Shown here: positions 38,162 to 48,466 of the stretch, in pieces | How positions within the stretch are numbered: position 1 is the first letter of the stretch | Layout of the letters: each line of letters starts with the position of its first letter | Assembly: GCA_913058245.1 (NCBI GenBank) | Contig: CAJXQJ010000009.1 | Coordinates: forward strand, 62,001 to 126,000 | Origin: an uncultured Colwellia sp. | Lineage (GTDB): Bacteria; Pseudomonadota; Gammaproteobacteria; Enterobacterales; Alteromonadaceae | DNA length: 64,000 nucleotides | Reading direction: 5' to 3' | The notes under the pieces: generated by a model | What the model was told of the DNA's origin: nothing | Seen by the model: the letters and a program-made list of their open reading frames with translations, nothing else | Databases searched by the model: none | Program-made: the position numbers and the translations under genes

Positions 38162-40648
38162 TTACTGATTCTTTGCCTTTCGCGCATTCTTACCAGGCCT
38201 CTTTTTCCGAGCTTTGCGTTTTTTAGCTTTGGCTGTGGTCGACTTATCAGCTTTTTTCTGCTCTTTTTTGGTCGATTTTTTTTCGGAGCTTTTCTTCTTA
38301 CTGCGCCCTTGAGGTGCTTCTTGTGCTTGAGCCGAAAATTTACCCGTGCCTTTTTTACCGGCCCTACTCTTTGAGTTTTTATCTGATCGTCGCCCAGCAG
38401 GTAATGGTTTAGCACGCTTTAATACCGTACCGTCGCCCGCTAACGCTAGATCAATTTTCTTTTCATCTAAGTTAACCGCGGCAACTTGGACTTCAATAGT
38501 ATCTCCAATACGGTATTTTGCACCAGTATTCTCACCTGACAAACACATACGAACATCATCAAAATGATAATAATCATGCCCTAAAGAAGTGATATGTACT
38601 AAACCTTCAATATGTAAATCAGCTAAGCGTACAAAAAGCCCAAAGTTAGTAACCGTTGAAATAACACCGGTAAAAGTTGCTCCCACATGGTCTTGCATAT
38701 ATTCACATTTTAGCCAATCAGAAACATCACGAGTGGCATCATCAGCACGTCGCTCGGTCATTGAACAATGTTCTCCAAGTTCAATTACCGCTTCCGGTGA
38801 ATAACTATGTCCACCAACGTTGGCATCACTTTGAGCCTGTTCATCCAAAATAGCCTTAATAACGCGATGCACAACTAGGTCAGGGTAGCGACGGATGGGA
38901 GAGGTAAAGTGGCTATATGAAGGCAGAGCTAAGCCAAAATGACCAATATTATCGCTCTGATAAACCGCTTGGCGCATTGAGCGCAATAACATCGTTTGAA
39001 TTAACTCTTGATCTGCACGCTCAGAAATTTTTTCTAAAATATGGCAATAATCGCTTGGCTCTGGCTGAGCTTTTCGCTCTCCCATTGATGACATATCAAG
39101 TCCAAGCTCACTGACATAACTCATAAAATTATTGTACTTTTCTTCACTAGGTTTATCGTGAACACGGAACAAGCCGGACTTACTATGTTTTTCAATAAAC
39201 TTAGCCGTGGCCACATTAGCCAGAATCATACACTCTTCAATTATCTTATGTGCATCGTTGCGAACCAAAGGGACAATTGAATCGATTTTTCTTTCCTGAT
39301 TAAATAAAAACAATGATTCTGTCGTTTCAAATGCAATAGCACCGCGTGCTGTACGCGCTTTGGTTAACGCCAGGTACATTTCATTAAGATTTTCTAAATC
39401 AGCCACTAAGGGTTGATATTCAGCTCTTAGTGCTTCGCGAGATTCTTTATCGGTTTGTTGCGGATTTACGCCCAGTATGGTCGCCACTTTACTGTAAGTA
39501 AAACGAGCTTTCGAGCGCATTACCGCAGGATAAAATTTAGACCCAGAAAGCTTACCTGCTGCACTTATGGTCATTTCACAAACCATACATAAACGATCAA
39601 CATTAGGATTCAACGAACATAAACCATTCGAGAGTTTTTCCGGCAGCATTGGAATAACTTGGCTTGGGAAATAAACAGAGTTACCACGAGAAATGGCTTC
39701 ATCGTCTAAAGCAGTTTTTGGCCGAACATAATAACTAACATCAGCTATGGCAACCCATAAACGCCAGCCACCACTAGCTTTAGGCTGACAATAAACAGCA
39801 TCATCAAAGTCACGAGCATCTTCACCATCAATGGTTACCAATGGCAAATCACGCAGATCAACGCGGGGGACTTTTGCTGACTCTTCCACCTCATCAGCAA
39901 TTACCGCAACCTCTTCTTTTACTTCTGCTGAAAATTGATAGGGTAAATCATGCTCTCGCAAGGCAATATCAATTTCCATACCGGGAGCCATATGCTCACC
40001 CAATACTTCGACAACTTTACCAACTGCATTTGACCGTTTAGTTGGTCGTTGGATAATTTCTACCACCACCACTTGACCGTGGCGAGCACCTGACTTTTTA
40101 TCGGGTTTGATTAGAATATCTTGTTGAATGCGTGCGTCATCAGGCACTACACAGGCAATATGATGGTCAACATAGTACCGACCAACAACTCCCGGCTTTC
40201 TCGGCTCAATAACATCAAGAATTTTAACTTCTTTGCGACCTTTTCGGTCAGTACGGTCAAGTAAAATGGCTTCTACAACATCACCATGAATAACCCGTTG
40301 CATTTCATGCGAAGAAATAAATAAATCTTTTGAGCCATTGTCTGGGGCAAAAAAACCAAAGCCGTCACGGTGACCAATAACTTTCCCTGTTAAGACATTG
40401 CTACGAGAGGCAATGGCGTATTGTTTAAATTTATTAAACACAATTTGACCACTATTTTCCATCGCTCGAAGGCGACGCTTTAAGCCAACCAACATATCAT
40501 CATCTTGATAATTAAGTTGCTTTACTAAGGCTTTAAAAGTAGGCGGGATATTAGATTTTTCAATCAACGATAAAAGTAGCTCTCGGCTAGCTACTGGTTT
40601 TTCGTATTTGTCAGCTTCTCGCTGTTGGTGTGGGTCGTTTTCGGTCAC
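38162..40648 (-). CDS. rnr: Ribonuclease R
   Basis: This 828-residue 3'-5' exoribonuclease degrades structured RNA. The domains in order are: an N-terminal winged-helix region (about 20-85), cold-shock domains (about 85-240), the RNB catalytic domain (about 260-590, with metal-binding DGEDARDFDDAV), an S1 domain (about 645-735), and a Lys/Arg/Ser-rich tail of about 90 residues. The tail is typical of RNase R and helps unwinding. An alternative frame inside the tail region gives an 86-residue basic ORF, which is not considered a gene. It lies between motX and rlmB. Confidence 0.97.
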   Translation of the reverse strand: MTENDPHQQREADKYEKPVASRELLLSLIEKSNIPPTFKALVKQLNYQDDDMLVGLKRRLRAMENSGQIVFNKFKQYAIASRSNVLTGKVIGHRDGFGFFAPDNGSKDLFISSHEMQRVIHGDVVEAILLDRTDRKGRKEVKILDVIEPRKPGVVGRYYVDHHIACVVPDDARIQQDILIKPDKKSGARHGQVVVVEIIQRPTKRSNAVGKVVEVLGEHMAPGMEIDIALREHDLPYQFSAEVKEEVAVIADEVEESAKVPRVDLRDLPLVTIDGEDARDFDDAVYCQPKASGGWRLWVAIADVSYYVRPKTALDDEAISRGNSVYFPSQVIPMLPEKLSNGLCSLNPNVDRLCMVCEMTISAAGKLSGSKFYPAVMRSKARFTYSKVATILGVNPQQTDKESREALRAEYQPLVADLENLNEMYLALTKARTARGAIAFETTESLFLFNQERKIDSIVPLVRNDAHKIIEECMILANVATAKFIEKHSKSGLFRVHDKPSEEKYNNFMSYVSELGLDMSSMGERKAQPEPSDYCHILEKISERADQELIQTMLLRSMRQAVYQSDNIGHFGLALPSYSHFTSPIRRYPDLVVHRVIKAILDEQAQSDANVGGHSYSPEAVIELGEHCSMTERRADDATRDVSDWLKCEYMQDHVGATFTGVISTVTNFGLFVRLADLHIEGLVHITSLGHDYYHFDDVRMCLSGENTGAKYRIGDTIEVQVAAVNLDEKKIDLALAGDGTVLKRAKPLPAGRRSDKNSKSRAGKKGTGKFSAQAQEAPQGRSKKKSSEKKSTKKEQKKADKSTTAKAKKRKARKKRPGKNARKAKNQ

Positions 40649-40759
40649 ATTTATTCAATAATGGTTTTTTGTTAAGTATATCGTAGATTAACGTTATACC
40701 CAAACCTCGGCACAATGACAGACTGATCATTCGCAAACGAATAAGTGCCGATTATACGA

Positions 40760-41377
40760 CTAGTATTTTCCTTTCTTAGCGGCATTAACTACCCGCTCTG
40801 GCATTTTATCTGCCAATTTAGCTAATCGCATAGCAATATTCTTATGTTGCTTTTTATCATCGGTTACCGATTGATGCAGTTGCACATATAGTTGCGGAAA
40901 ATCTAGCGGGCTACCATCGCCAGCTAAATAAATATCTGCCAACCTCAACTGCGCTTTTAAGTTATTTAAAGCCGCTGACTCTTTCAAAAATATTATCGCT
41001 TGATTAACGTCAATTTGAACGAACTTGCCAATATGATAATAACGGCCCATCTGTTCTAACGCTTCTGATAAGCCTTGGTCAGCGGAAGCTTGCATATAAT
41101 GTAGACCCAATGGCACATCTTTTTTTACACACACGCCATAAGCGAGCATATCACCCCATAAAAACTGATAAGACGGCATTTTTGACTTTACTGCTCGTGC
41201 TTCAATGTCTTGCACCAACTGACAATCATCGATCACGACCTGACTTAAATGCTTATTCTCTTTAATTAAATCGAGTAATACGTTGTCACTATATATTTGC
41301 ACTGCTGTTAACTCAGCAGCCGATGCACTGAAAAAATTAGCCGATGCTAATAACACTGCCAAAACTAAACGTTGCAT
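40760..41377 (-). CDS. motX: Sodium-type flagellar motor protein MotX
   Basis: This 205-residue periplasmic protein starts MQRLVLAVLLASANFFSASA at the ATG at 41377, with AAGAGG just upstream, and has a signal peptide of about 20 residues. The body contains Sel1-like repeats and the MotX-typical stretches DDCQLVQDIEARA, MPSYQFLWGDMLAYGVCVKK and GSPLDF. MotX with MotY forms the T-ring that anchors the PomAB sodium-driven stator in polar flagella. Its position beside rnr is also seen in Vibrio. The remaining flagellar genes are elsewhere. Confidence 0.88.
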   Translation of the reverse strand: MQRLVLAVLLASANFFSASAAELTAVQIYSDNVLLDLIKENKHLSQVVIDDCQLVQDIEARAVKSKMPSYQFLWGDMLAYGVCVKKDVPLGLHYMQASADQGLSEALEQMGRYYHIGKFVQIDVNQAIIFLKESAALNNLKAQLRLADIYLAGDGSPLDFPQLYVQLHQSVTDDKKQHKNIAMRLAKLADKMPERVVNAAKKGKY

Positions 41378-41639
41378 ATTGCCTCTTCGTAAAGTGAAAT
41401 ATCTCACTGAATAACCTTATATCGTCATATCGCACTAAAATCTTAGTGATAATATCCTATTATTTATCAAGCTAACAATTTGCCGATAGTCCTAATATCT
41501 AATTGTTGTTTTATAGAAGCAAAATTAGTACCAAAATACGGCTATTAGACAGGTTTGCTGTTAATTTGCCAACAGTAAGATACCAAGCTTGCACTTATCC
41601 AGAGAAAACATCACAATGAATGAAATTTGAGCAGGCAGA

Positions 41640-42671
41640 GTGTCGCACGTGTCAAATATCCAACAGTTGATTGAAAACTCAAAAGTTAACGAAAGCATAG
41701 CCCGTAAGCTATTCGAAATTGAAACAGAAATATTAGCCTGTCAATCAAGTGAAGAACTGCTGCAACAACTGCTGGGGTTAATTCAAGAAAAATTTCAATT
41801 GTCTGGCATTTCACTATTGCTTGCCGAGCCTACACCGCTTAGTTACTTAATTAACGGTAATTTGCAGTCAAATTGGCACCAAAAAAATACCAAACAAATT
41901 TCGGTAAAAAAACTAGCTCAACTGCATATTAATAAAAAGCCATTTTTAACTAATGAATTAACACAGCTTGATCAGTTTTTACCAAAGAACTTACTGCGCG
42001 GTGCCAAGTCTGCCGCCCTCACACCTTTGTCATTAGAAGGTAAACTATTTGGTAGTTTATTATTTACCGATAAAGCGTCTACTCGTTTTCATAATAAATT
42101 AGGTACCTTTCATTTAGAGCAGTTGGCAGTAAAAGTTAGCCTATGTTTATCTAATGTTTTGATACGCGAACAACTTGAATATATGGCACATTATGATCGT
42201 TTAACCGGTGTTGCCAATCGACGTTTGATGGAAGTTTGTATCAGTGAAGAACTTATTCGCCAACGACGATACGGTGTGCCATTTTCGGTATTATTTATTG
42301 ATTGTAATAAATTTAAAGCGGTTAACGATACTTATGGCCACGACTGTGGCGACAAAGTTCTGGCATACGTTGCCACACAACTACAAGAACTGGTGCGTGA
42401 AAACGATAAATGTTTTCGCTACGCAGGCGATGAATTTGTCGTAGTACTTGCTAGCCAAACACTTCCCGAGGCAGAGCAAGCAAGCGATCGACTATGCGAC
42501 TTTTTTGTCAATAACCCAATGCCGTATCAAAATATGCGTTTACCGATAACAATTAGTTGTGGCGCAGCGGCAAGCGATGGCCAGCAAAGTATGGATGAAT
42601 TACTAAAAGCTGCCGACAAAAAGCTCTATGCAAATAAAAAATCCCAGAACGGTATGGTATTTAAATTATAG
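41640..42671 (+). CDS. Diguanylate cyclase with N-terminal GAF-like domain
   Basis: This is a 343-residue cytoplasmic protein. An N-terminal GAF/DUF484-like domain (about residues 20-170) is followed by a GGDEF domain (about 180-343). The active site is AGDEF (262-266), an accepted active variant, and the product-inhibition I-site RxxD is intact as REND (253-256), exactly five residues before it. It should therefore make cyclic di-GMP and be feedback-inhibited. The start codon is a GTG at 41640 behind AGGCAGA; there is no in-frame ATG nearby. An HD-GYP phosphodiesterase gene follows 75 bases downstream on the same strand. Confidence 0.9.
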   Translation: MSHVSNIQQLIENSKVNESIARKLFEIETEILACQSSEELLQQLLGLIQEKFQLSGISLLLAEPTPLSYLINGNLQSNWHQKNTKQISVKKLAQLHINKKPFLTNELTQLDQFLPKNLLRGAKSAALTPLSLEGKLFGSLLFTDKASTRFHNKLGTFHLEQLAVKVSLCLSNVLIREQLEYMAHYDRLTGVANRRLMEVCISEELIRQRRYGVPFSVLFIDCNKFKAVNDTYGHDCGDKVLAYVATQLQELVRENDKCFRYAGDEFVVVLASQTLPEAEQASDRLCDFFVNNPMPYQNMRLPITISCGAAASDGQQSMDELLKAADKKLYANKKSQNGMVFKL

Positions 42672-42746
42672 TGTTGTAATGATGAATTAATAACAACGCC
42701 AGCGTTCGCCTATACTTAACAATACTGGCGGTTAACTCTACTTATT

Positions 42747-43916
42747 ATGATCATAGAAGTTAGCATCAAAGAATTAAAAAAAGGTCACTTTGTTGTCGAT
42801 ATTGTCAAACAACAAGGTTGCTATAACTTATCCCGCGCTGGTCATATCAAAAACAATAAAACCATAACAGCATTAACGTTGAAAGGTGTTGAGTCAGTGC
42901 TAGTCGACACCACTAAAAGCATTGCAGAGGCACTGACAGCTGCGCCTTCTGCGCCAATTGAGTCAACAGGGCCTGTAATTCTAGAGGTTACTAAAGCAAA
43001 GAAACTTTTTAATGCTTCAAAACGAATACAACAACAGGTTTTTCTCGATGTTCAACAGGGCCACCCAATTAATATTGCGCCCATTATTGATGTAACAAAT
43101 GAAACTATAGCGGCAATATTTAAAAACCCTGACACCTTAGCTTGTGTTATTAATATTCGTAATAAAAATGAATACCTACTTGAGCACTCGGTCTCAGTTT
43201 CAATTCTTATGACCATTTTTGCTCGCTTTTTAAAAGTTGAGAGAAGTGTCATTCAACAACTTGCTATAGGTGCATTTTTACATGACGTAGGCAAAATTAA
43301 GATAGCTGATAATATATTAAACAAGGCGGGGAAATTATCTGCAAGCGAATACAAAATTATTCAACAACACGTAAATCATTCAATTGAAATTATCAAAGCA
43401 ACACCTGAAATTTCTGCAATTAGCTTAGAAGTAGCAGCACAACACCATGAACGAAACGATGGCTCGGGTTATCCACTACAATTAAAGCAAGATAACATTT
43501 CAAACTATGGAGCCATGATTGCAATTTGTGATGTTTTTGACGCACTAACAGCTGACCGTTGCTATAAAGATGGTTACAGTCAAATTAAAGCTTTTAGTGT
43601 GCTTCGAAATTTAGCGCGACAAGGAAAGTTAATGCCACGGTTGGTTGATTTATTTATTAAATGTTTAGGTGTCTACCCAGTTGGAACATTGGTCGAGCTA
43701 AGCTCACACCGATTAGCGATTGTTGAAAGTCGTAATCAAGATGATCCTATAAACCCAAAAGTTCGCAGCTTCTACAACATAGATCGTCACCATTACACCT
43801 TAGCTAAAGATATTGATTTAGCAAAAGAAGCTGACTTTATTGTTCGTGGCGTTAAAGCTAATGACTTTGATTTAGATATGAATAGAATTATTGAATTTTT
43901 GCTAATGCAAGGTTAG
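42747..43916 (+). CDS. HD-GYP cyclic di-GMP phosphodiesterase with DUF3391 domain
   Basis: This is a 389-residue protein. The DUF3391 domain occupies about residues 1-120 (IKELKKGHFVVDIV and similar). The HD-GYP domain (about 140-330) has the metal ligands HD at 179-180 (FLHDVGKIKI) and the full HHERNDGSGYP signature at 233-243. It should hydrolyse c-di-GMP to GMP. It is probably co-transcribed with the diguanylate cyclase upstream, pairing opposite activities. The ATG at 42747 is the natural start. Confidence 0.92.
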   Translation: MIIEVSIKELKKGHFVVDIVKQQGCYNLSRAGHIKNNKTITALTLKGVESVLVDTTKSIAEALTAAPSAPIESTGPVILEVTKAKKLFNASKRIQQQVFLDVQQGHPINIAPIIDVTNETIAAIFKNPDTLACVINIRNKNEYLLEHSVSVSILMTIFARFLKVERSVIQQLAIGAFLHDVGKIKIADNILNKAGKLSASEYKIIQQHVNHSIEIIKATPEISAISLEVAAQHHERNDGSGYPLQLKQDNISNYGAMIAICDVFDALTADRCYKDGYSQIKAFSVLRNLARQGKLMPRLVDLFIKCLGVYPVGTLVELSSHRLAIVESRNQDDPINPKVRSFYNIDRHHYTLAKDIDLAKEADFIVRGVKANDFDLDMNRIIEFLLMQG

Positions 43917-43993
43917 TAAAAACTATCAACGAAAATAAACGTTAGTAACGTTAATTTAACCCTAGCTAGTCTTAACAATTAAAAAGTAAGCAA

Positions 43994-44025
43994 AAAAGCC
44001 TTTAGCATATGCGCTAAAGGCTTTT
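43994..44025. terminator. Bidirectional terminator between the HD-GYP and RND genes
   Basis: A perfect 13-base stem (43994-44006 with 44013-44025), AAAAGCCTTTAGC and its complement, has a 6-base loop with A and T flanks. It separates convergent genes and should serve both. Confidence 0.8.
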
Positions 44026-44063
44026 CAATAACAATAGGTTATTAAACTAACTTAATACAGCTG

Positions 44064-47000
44064 CTATGCAGCTGAGTCAATCGCTTTAATATCAAGAGGC
44101 TGTGCTTGTTTACGCGCTTGTTTTTTCACTTTACGAATATCACGTAATGCTAATAAACAGGGTGTTAAAATCAACGTTAAAACGGTAGCGAAGGCTAAAC
44201 CACCAGCAATGGCCGTTGCCAGCTGATTCCACCATTGTGTTGATGGTGCACCAACAACTGCGGTTCTGTTGAAGAAGTCTAAGTTAACCTGCAATACCAT
44301 AGGTAATAAACCTAAAATAGTGGTAACAGTTGTTAGCATTACCGGTCGCAAGCGTTGAGCACCAGTACGTAATATTGCATCGATTACCGCATACCCTTCT
44401 CGACGTAAGACATTGTAGGTATCAATTAGAACAATATTATTATTAACAACAATACCGGCGAGAGAAATAACACCTATGCCGCCCATAACAATACCAAAAG
44501 GTTTTTGTACTAAAAATAACGCTAGAAATACACCAACAGTAGAGAAAATAACTGCACTAAGGATCAAGAATGCTTGATAAAAGCTATTAAACTGCGTTAC
44601 CAGTATTATTGCCATAACAAACAAAGCAATACCAAAAGCTTTTACTAGGAAGTCTTCTGATTCTTGTTGATCTTCATTTTGGCCTTTTATGGCAATTTCA
44701 ACCGATGGATCGATACCCAATTCTGGAAACTGCTCTTGTAAAAGCGGCAATTCTTTCACCAACTGCGCACCCGGTATTAAATTCGCTTTAATACTGACCA
44801 CTCGTTTACCATCCATACGGCGAATACTATCTATTTTAGGGGCTGCACTGCGTTCAACAAAGCTACTAACCGGAACTAAACCCGCTGAAGTTTTTAAACG
44901 TAAGGTATCAAGGCGTGAAATATTGCGTTTGTCCTCTGGAAAACGCACACGAATATCAAGCTCATCATCAACATCATCTGGTCGATATTCACCTAATTTC
45001 AGGCCATTGGTAACCATTTGCACCGTAGAGCCTACTAATGCTGCATCAGCGCCATATGTTGCAGCTAAACTTCGATCTATTTGCAACTGCCATTCAATAC
45101 CTGGCTTTGAGCCTGTATCTTCGATATCAGTAAACTTATCGTGGTTATGCAATGCTGTACTTATAATACGAGCTGATTCATTCAATTTATCAGGAAAGCG
45201 TGAACTGAGCTCAATAACTAAATCTTTACCGTTTTGTGGGCCATCTTCATTTTTTCTTACTTCAATTTCAACGCCGGCTAAGTCATCCGTTCGCTTGCGA
45301 ATATCTGCGATAACTTCATCTGCAGTACGTCTAAACTGCCAATTAGTAAAGTTAACTTGAAAAGTACCAATTTGATCATTACCACCTGTGCGAGTGTATA
45401 AGGTTTTAATTTCAGCTAAATCTAAAATACGGTCTTCAATAGAAACCATAATTTCATCTTTTTCTTTAATCGATAAATCACCATGAGAACGCACTACCAT
45501 AGTGGCGCTAGATGGCTCAATTTCAGGAAAGAATATGGCTCCTAAACCTGAAGCACCATAGATAAATATTACAAACACCGACATTGCTAATGTCCCTGCT
45601 AATATTTTCCAAGGATGATTAATTGCTGATCTTAAAACACGAACATACTTGCCAGTGAAACCGGTAAGCTGGGTTAAATCACCTTCTTCAGCCTGTTCCA
45701 TTTGCTGCTGTTCTTTAGTACTTACTTTGCGCGACTTACCAATAATGCTACCAATAGTCGGCACAAATATCAGAGCCATTGCTAATGACGCCGTTAACAC
45801 GGCTATCAGAGTGATAGGCAAGTACTTCATAAATTCGCCCATTATGCCTGGCCAAAACATCAAGGGTGCAAAAGCTGCTAAAGTTGTTGCCGTTGAAGCA
45901 ATAATAGGCCACGCCATACGTCGAGCGGCTAAGCCATAGGCCTGACGTTTAGTTTTACCTTCATTGAGTTCTCGGTCGGCGAACTCAGTAACAACTATCG
46001 CGCCATCAACCAACATACCAACCGCCATGATTAAACCAAAAAGTACTACGATATTGACGGTTAAACCAGCAATCGCTAACACTAAAATGCCGGTTAAGAA
46101 AGCACCAGGAATAGCTAAACCAACCAGTAACGCTGTGTGAGAACCTAAGGTAGCAATAATTACAATTACAACTAATAAAACAGCTGACAGAACGTTATTT
46201 TGTAAATCATTTAGAGTGTCTTGTACGTCAATTGATTGATCACCGACATAATCAACAAATACTTGATTTGGCCAACGTTGACGTTCAATTTCAATCAATG
46301 CTTTAACTTTAGCAACCGTGTTAATGATATTTTCACCAGAGCGCTTTTTAACTTCTATGGCAACTGAACGTTCACCATTTAAACGAGCGAAAGAGCTTGG
46401 ATCTTTATACGCTCTGCGTACCGTTGATACATCCTGAAAGGTAATAACCTTGTCACCATCAACTTTAATCGGCAGTTCTAGTAAGTCTTGTATTGTTTCA
46501 AATACCGACGGTACTTTAATAGCAAAACGTCCTTTACCCGTATCCATAGTTCCTGCAGGCACTAAACGGTTATTACGCTCTACAAGATTATAAATATCGT
46601 TCTGGTCTAAGCCATAGCTTTCCATCAATAACGGATCAACTATGATCTCAACCATATCTTCTCGATCACCACCAATATCGACTTCTAATACTTCTTGAAG
46701 TGCCTCAATTTTATCTTTTACATCGCGTGCAATTGTTAACAGTCCACGCTCAGTTACCGCACCCGATAGAATCACAGTGATGGCAGGGTTCTGATTAGCC
46801 ATAGTAACTTCGTGTACTTCTGGCTCTTCTGACTCAGATGGGAGTTTCGCTTTCGCTAACGTTACTTTATCGCGAACGTCAGCAAGCGCTTCTTTTGGAT
46901 CTAATCCAGCAATAAACTCAAGATTAATGGAAGCATGACCTTCACTTGCAGTCGCAGACATTTCTTTAATGCCCGCTATCGATTTAAGCTCTTTCTCCAT

Positions 47001-47201
47001 TGGCCGAATGAGCATACGCTCCGCATCTTCTGGCGAAATACCGTCATGCACAATAGAAACATAAATATTAGGAATAGTTATGTCTGGGTTTGATTCTTTC
47101 GCAATATTTGCATAAGTAATTGCCCCTGAAATTAGCAATAATACAAATACCATTAACACCGAACGTGTGCGGGTTAATGCTGCATCAATAAGTGTTAGCA
47201 T
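44064..47201 (-). CDS. RND efflux transporter permease subunit
   Basis: This 1045-residue inner-membrane pump of the AcrB/HAE-RND family has about 12 membrane segments (one at the N-terminus, blocks near 335-550 and 855-1030) and two large periplasmic loops. Typical motifs such as GMLVDGAIVVTEFADRELNE in the proton-pathway helix are present. Together with the adaptor encoded 11 bases upstream, it should expel drugs, bile-like compounds or lipids. The substrate is unknown. No outer-membrane channel gene is adjacent, so a TolC from elsewhere is presumably used. Confidence 0.93.
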   Translation of the reverse strand: MLTLIDAALTRTRSVLMVFVLLLISGAITYANIAKESNPDITIPNIYVSIVHDGISPEDAERMLIRPMEKELKSIAGIKEMSATASEGHASINLEFIAGLDPKEALADVRDKVTLAKAKLPSESEEPEVHEVTMANQNPAITVILSGAVTERGLLTIARDVKDKIEALQEVLEVDIGGDREDMVEIIVDPLLMESYGLDQNDIYNLVERNNRLVPAGTMDTGKGRFAIKVPSVFETIQDLLELPIKVDGDKVITFQDVSTVRRAYKDPSSFARLNGERSVAIEVKKRSGENIINTVAKVKALIEIERQRWPNQVFVDYVGDQSIDVQDTLNDLQNNVLSAVLLVVIVIIATLGSHTALLVGLAIPGAFLTGILVLAIAGLTVNIVVLFGLIMAVGMLVDGAIVVTEFADRELNEGKTKRQAYGLAARRMAWPIIASTATTLAAFAPLMFWPGIMGEFMKYLPITLIAVLTASLAMALIFVPTIGSIIGKSRKVSTKEQQQMEQAEEGDLTQLTGFTGKYVRVLRSAINHPWKILAGTLAMSVFVIFIYGASGLGAIFFPEIEPSSATMVVRSHGDLSIKEKDEIMVSIEDRILDLAEIKTLYTRTGGNDQIGTFQVNFTNWQFRRTADEVIADIRKRTDDLAGVEIEVRKNEDGPQNGKDLVIELSSRFPDKLNESARIISTALHNHDKFTDIEDTGSKPGIEWQLQIDRSLAATYGADAALVGSTVQMVTNGLKLGEYRPDDVDDELDIRVRFPEDKRNISRLDTLRLKTSAGLVPVSSFVERSAAPKIDSIRRMDGKRVVSIKANLIPGAQLVKELPLLQEQFPELGIDPSVEIAIKGQNEDQQESEDFLVKAFGIALFVMAIILVTQFNSFYQAFLILSAVIFSTVGVFLALFLVQKPFGIVMGGIGVISLAGIVVNNNIVLIDTYNVLRREGYAVIDAILRTGAQRLRPVMLTTVTTILGLLPMVLQVNLDFFNRTAVVGAPSTQWWNQLATAIAGGLAFATVLTLILTPCLLALRDIRKVKKQARKQAQPLDIKAIDSAA

Positions 47202-47212
47202 ATACTTTTACC

Positions 47213-48334
47213 TTATTCGCTTTTACTAGCTAATGCTGAGTTAGCATTCGAATTAGTAGAAAATATAGCGTCGACTTCATCACCAGCTCTAACAAAACCT
47301 TGCCCTAGTATAATAATATCGGCCTGTTCACCTAACCCTGATAGCCAAATACCGTCCTTTTCACTTTTAACGATGTTTATCGGTGTAAATTTAACATGAG
47401 AGTTTTCCACTGTTTTAACACCAATGTTGCCCTCTTCGTCTAATGCTAAAAGTGCAGGAGAAACCTTAATAGCATGAACATGGTTTAAGCTGATATTAAC
47501 TTCGCTGCTTAATCCTGCTAGTAATTTACTATCACTATTCGCTAGCGCCACCTCTATTTTGAAAGTGTTAGTCGCATCATCTGCAACACTGGCAATATAA
47601 CGCACTTGACCTGATAAACTTTCTTTATGAAGTAATCGCACTTGGGCATTTTGACCAACCATTAATTGGCTGATATTGTTTTCGCTTACATGTGCACGAA
47701 CGACTAAAGGATCAAGATCAGCAATCATGGCAATATCATCGCCACTTTGCACATAATCACCTTGCTCTACATAACGTGTGTTCAGTACGCCATCAAAAGG
47801 AGCGCGTATTACGGTATTAGCTATATCAATATTCAAACGTTTAATTTGCGCTTTTACTGCTGCAAGGTTTGCTGCCGCACTACTAACCTGTACTTTTCCT
47901 TGATAACCGTCGGCACTTAACTTTAATGCGCCTTGATGTTCTATTTCCCGTTGCTTTAACAACGCTTTTGCTTGCGCTAGTTGTGATTCAAGATCATTAA
48001 TTTCTAACTCAACAATAACTTGCCCTTGCTTCACTTTCGCACCACGTTTTGCCAAAACCTGTGCAATTTGTCCTGAGATCTCCGCTTTCACTGTAGTTAC
48101 ACGATCAGGCTCTGTACGCCCGTATAGAGCAACAGAGTCACTAATAGTTTCGGCATACTTAGTTGCTACTTTCACTTTTGGAATAATCACGCTATGTTGC
48201 GTTTTTTCATTGGGAATTTCTTGCGCTTGCATTAAACCCGATGTCATCCACAATACCAGTGCTAAGGTGATAACAATCGCTATGATATATGGACGTTCGG
48301 CTAACCATTCGCGACGCTGACTTACGGTACTCAT
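47213..48334 (-). CDS. RND efflux periplasmic adaptor subunit
   Basis: This 373-residue membrane-fusion protein has an N-terminal anchor (about residues 15-33), a lipoyl/barrel-sandwich domain (RTEPDRVTTVKAEISGQIAQ, then IRAPFDGVLNTRYVEQGDYV), an alpha-hairpin (about 105-165) and beta-barrel domains. It links the RND pump to an outer-membrane channel. It lies 11 bases upstream of the permease. No regulator is directly beside it, although a TetR gene lies 1.3 kb away beyond a hydrolase gene. Confidence 0.92.
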   Translation of the reverse strand: MSTVSQRREWLAERPYIIAIVITLALVLWMTSGLMQAQEIPNEKTQHSVIIPKVKVATKYAETISDSVALYGRTEPDRVTTVKAEISGQIAQVLAKRGAKVKQGQVIVELEINDLESQLAQAKALLKQREIEHQGALKLSADGYQGKVQVSSAAANLAAVKAQIKRLNIDIANTVIRAPFDGVLNTRYVEQGDYVQSGDDIAMIADLDPLVVRAHVSENNISQLMVGQNAQVRLLHKESLSGQVRYIASVADDATNTFKIEVALANSDSKLLAGLSSEVNISLNHVHAIKVSPALLALDEEGNIGVKTVENSHVKFTPINIVKSEKDGIWLSGLGEQADIIILGQGFVRAGDEVDAIFSTNSNANSALASKSE

Positions 48335-48466
48335 AATTCTTCCTAAATATTTTTATTTAACTGACACTTGTTGGTCATATTGCCGATAATAATACAGTGC
48401 TATCGGCTCTACGTCTTGTCTAGCTTTGCAACAAAACGTTAACCAAGCGCGGTTTTCAGATGCCTT

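Noticed and set aside
38155..38415. An 86-residue basic ORF on the minus strand at the 3' end of rnr
   Set aside because: It is an alternative frame of the Lys/Arg-rich RNase R tail. The basic composition follows from the host codons, and there is no independent ribosome-binding site or family resemblance.
42697..42730. Inverted repeat CGCCAG/CTGGCG between the cyclase and HD-GYP genes
   Set aside because: The stem is only 6 bases with a 22-base loop and no T tract, which can occur by chance.
44064..48334. Possible complete tripartite efflux operon
   Set aside because: Only the permease and adaptor genes are present. No outer-membrane channel gene is adjacent, so only a two-gene unit is claimed.
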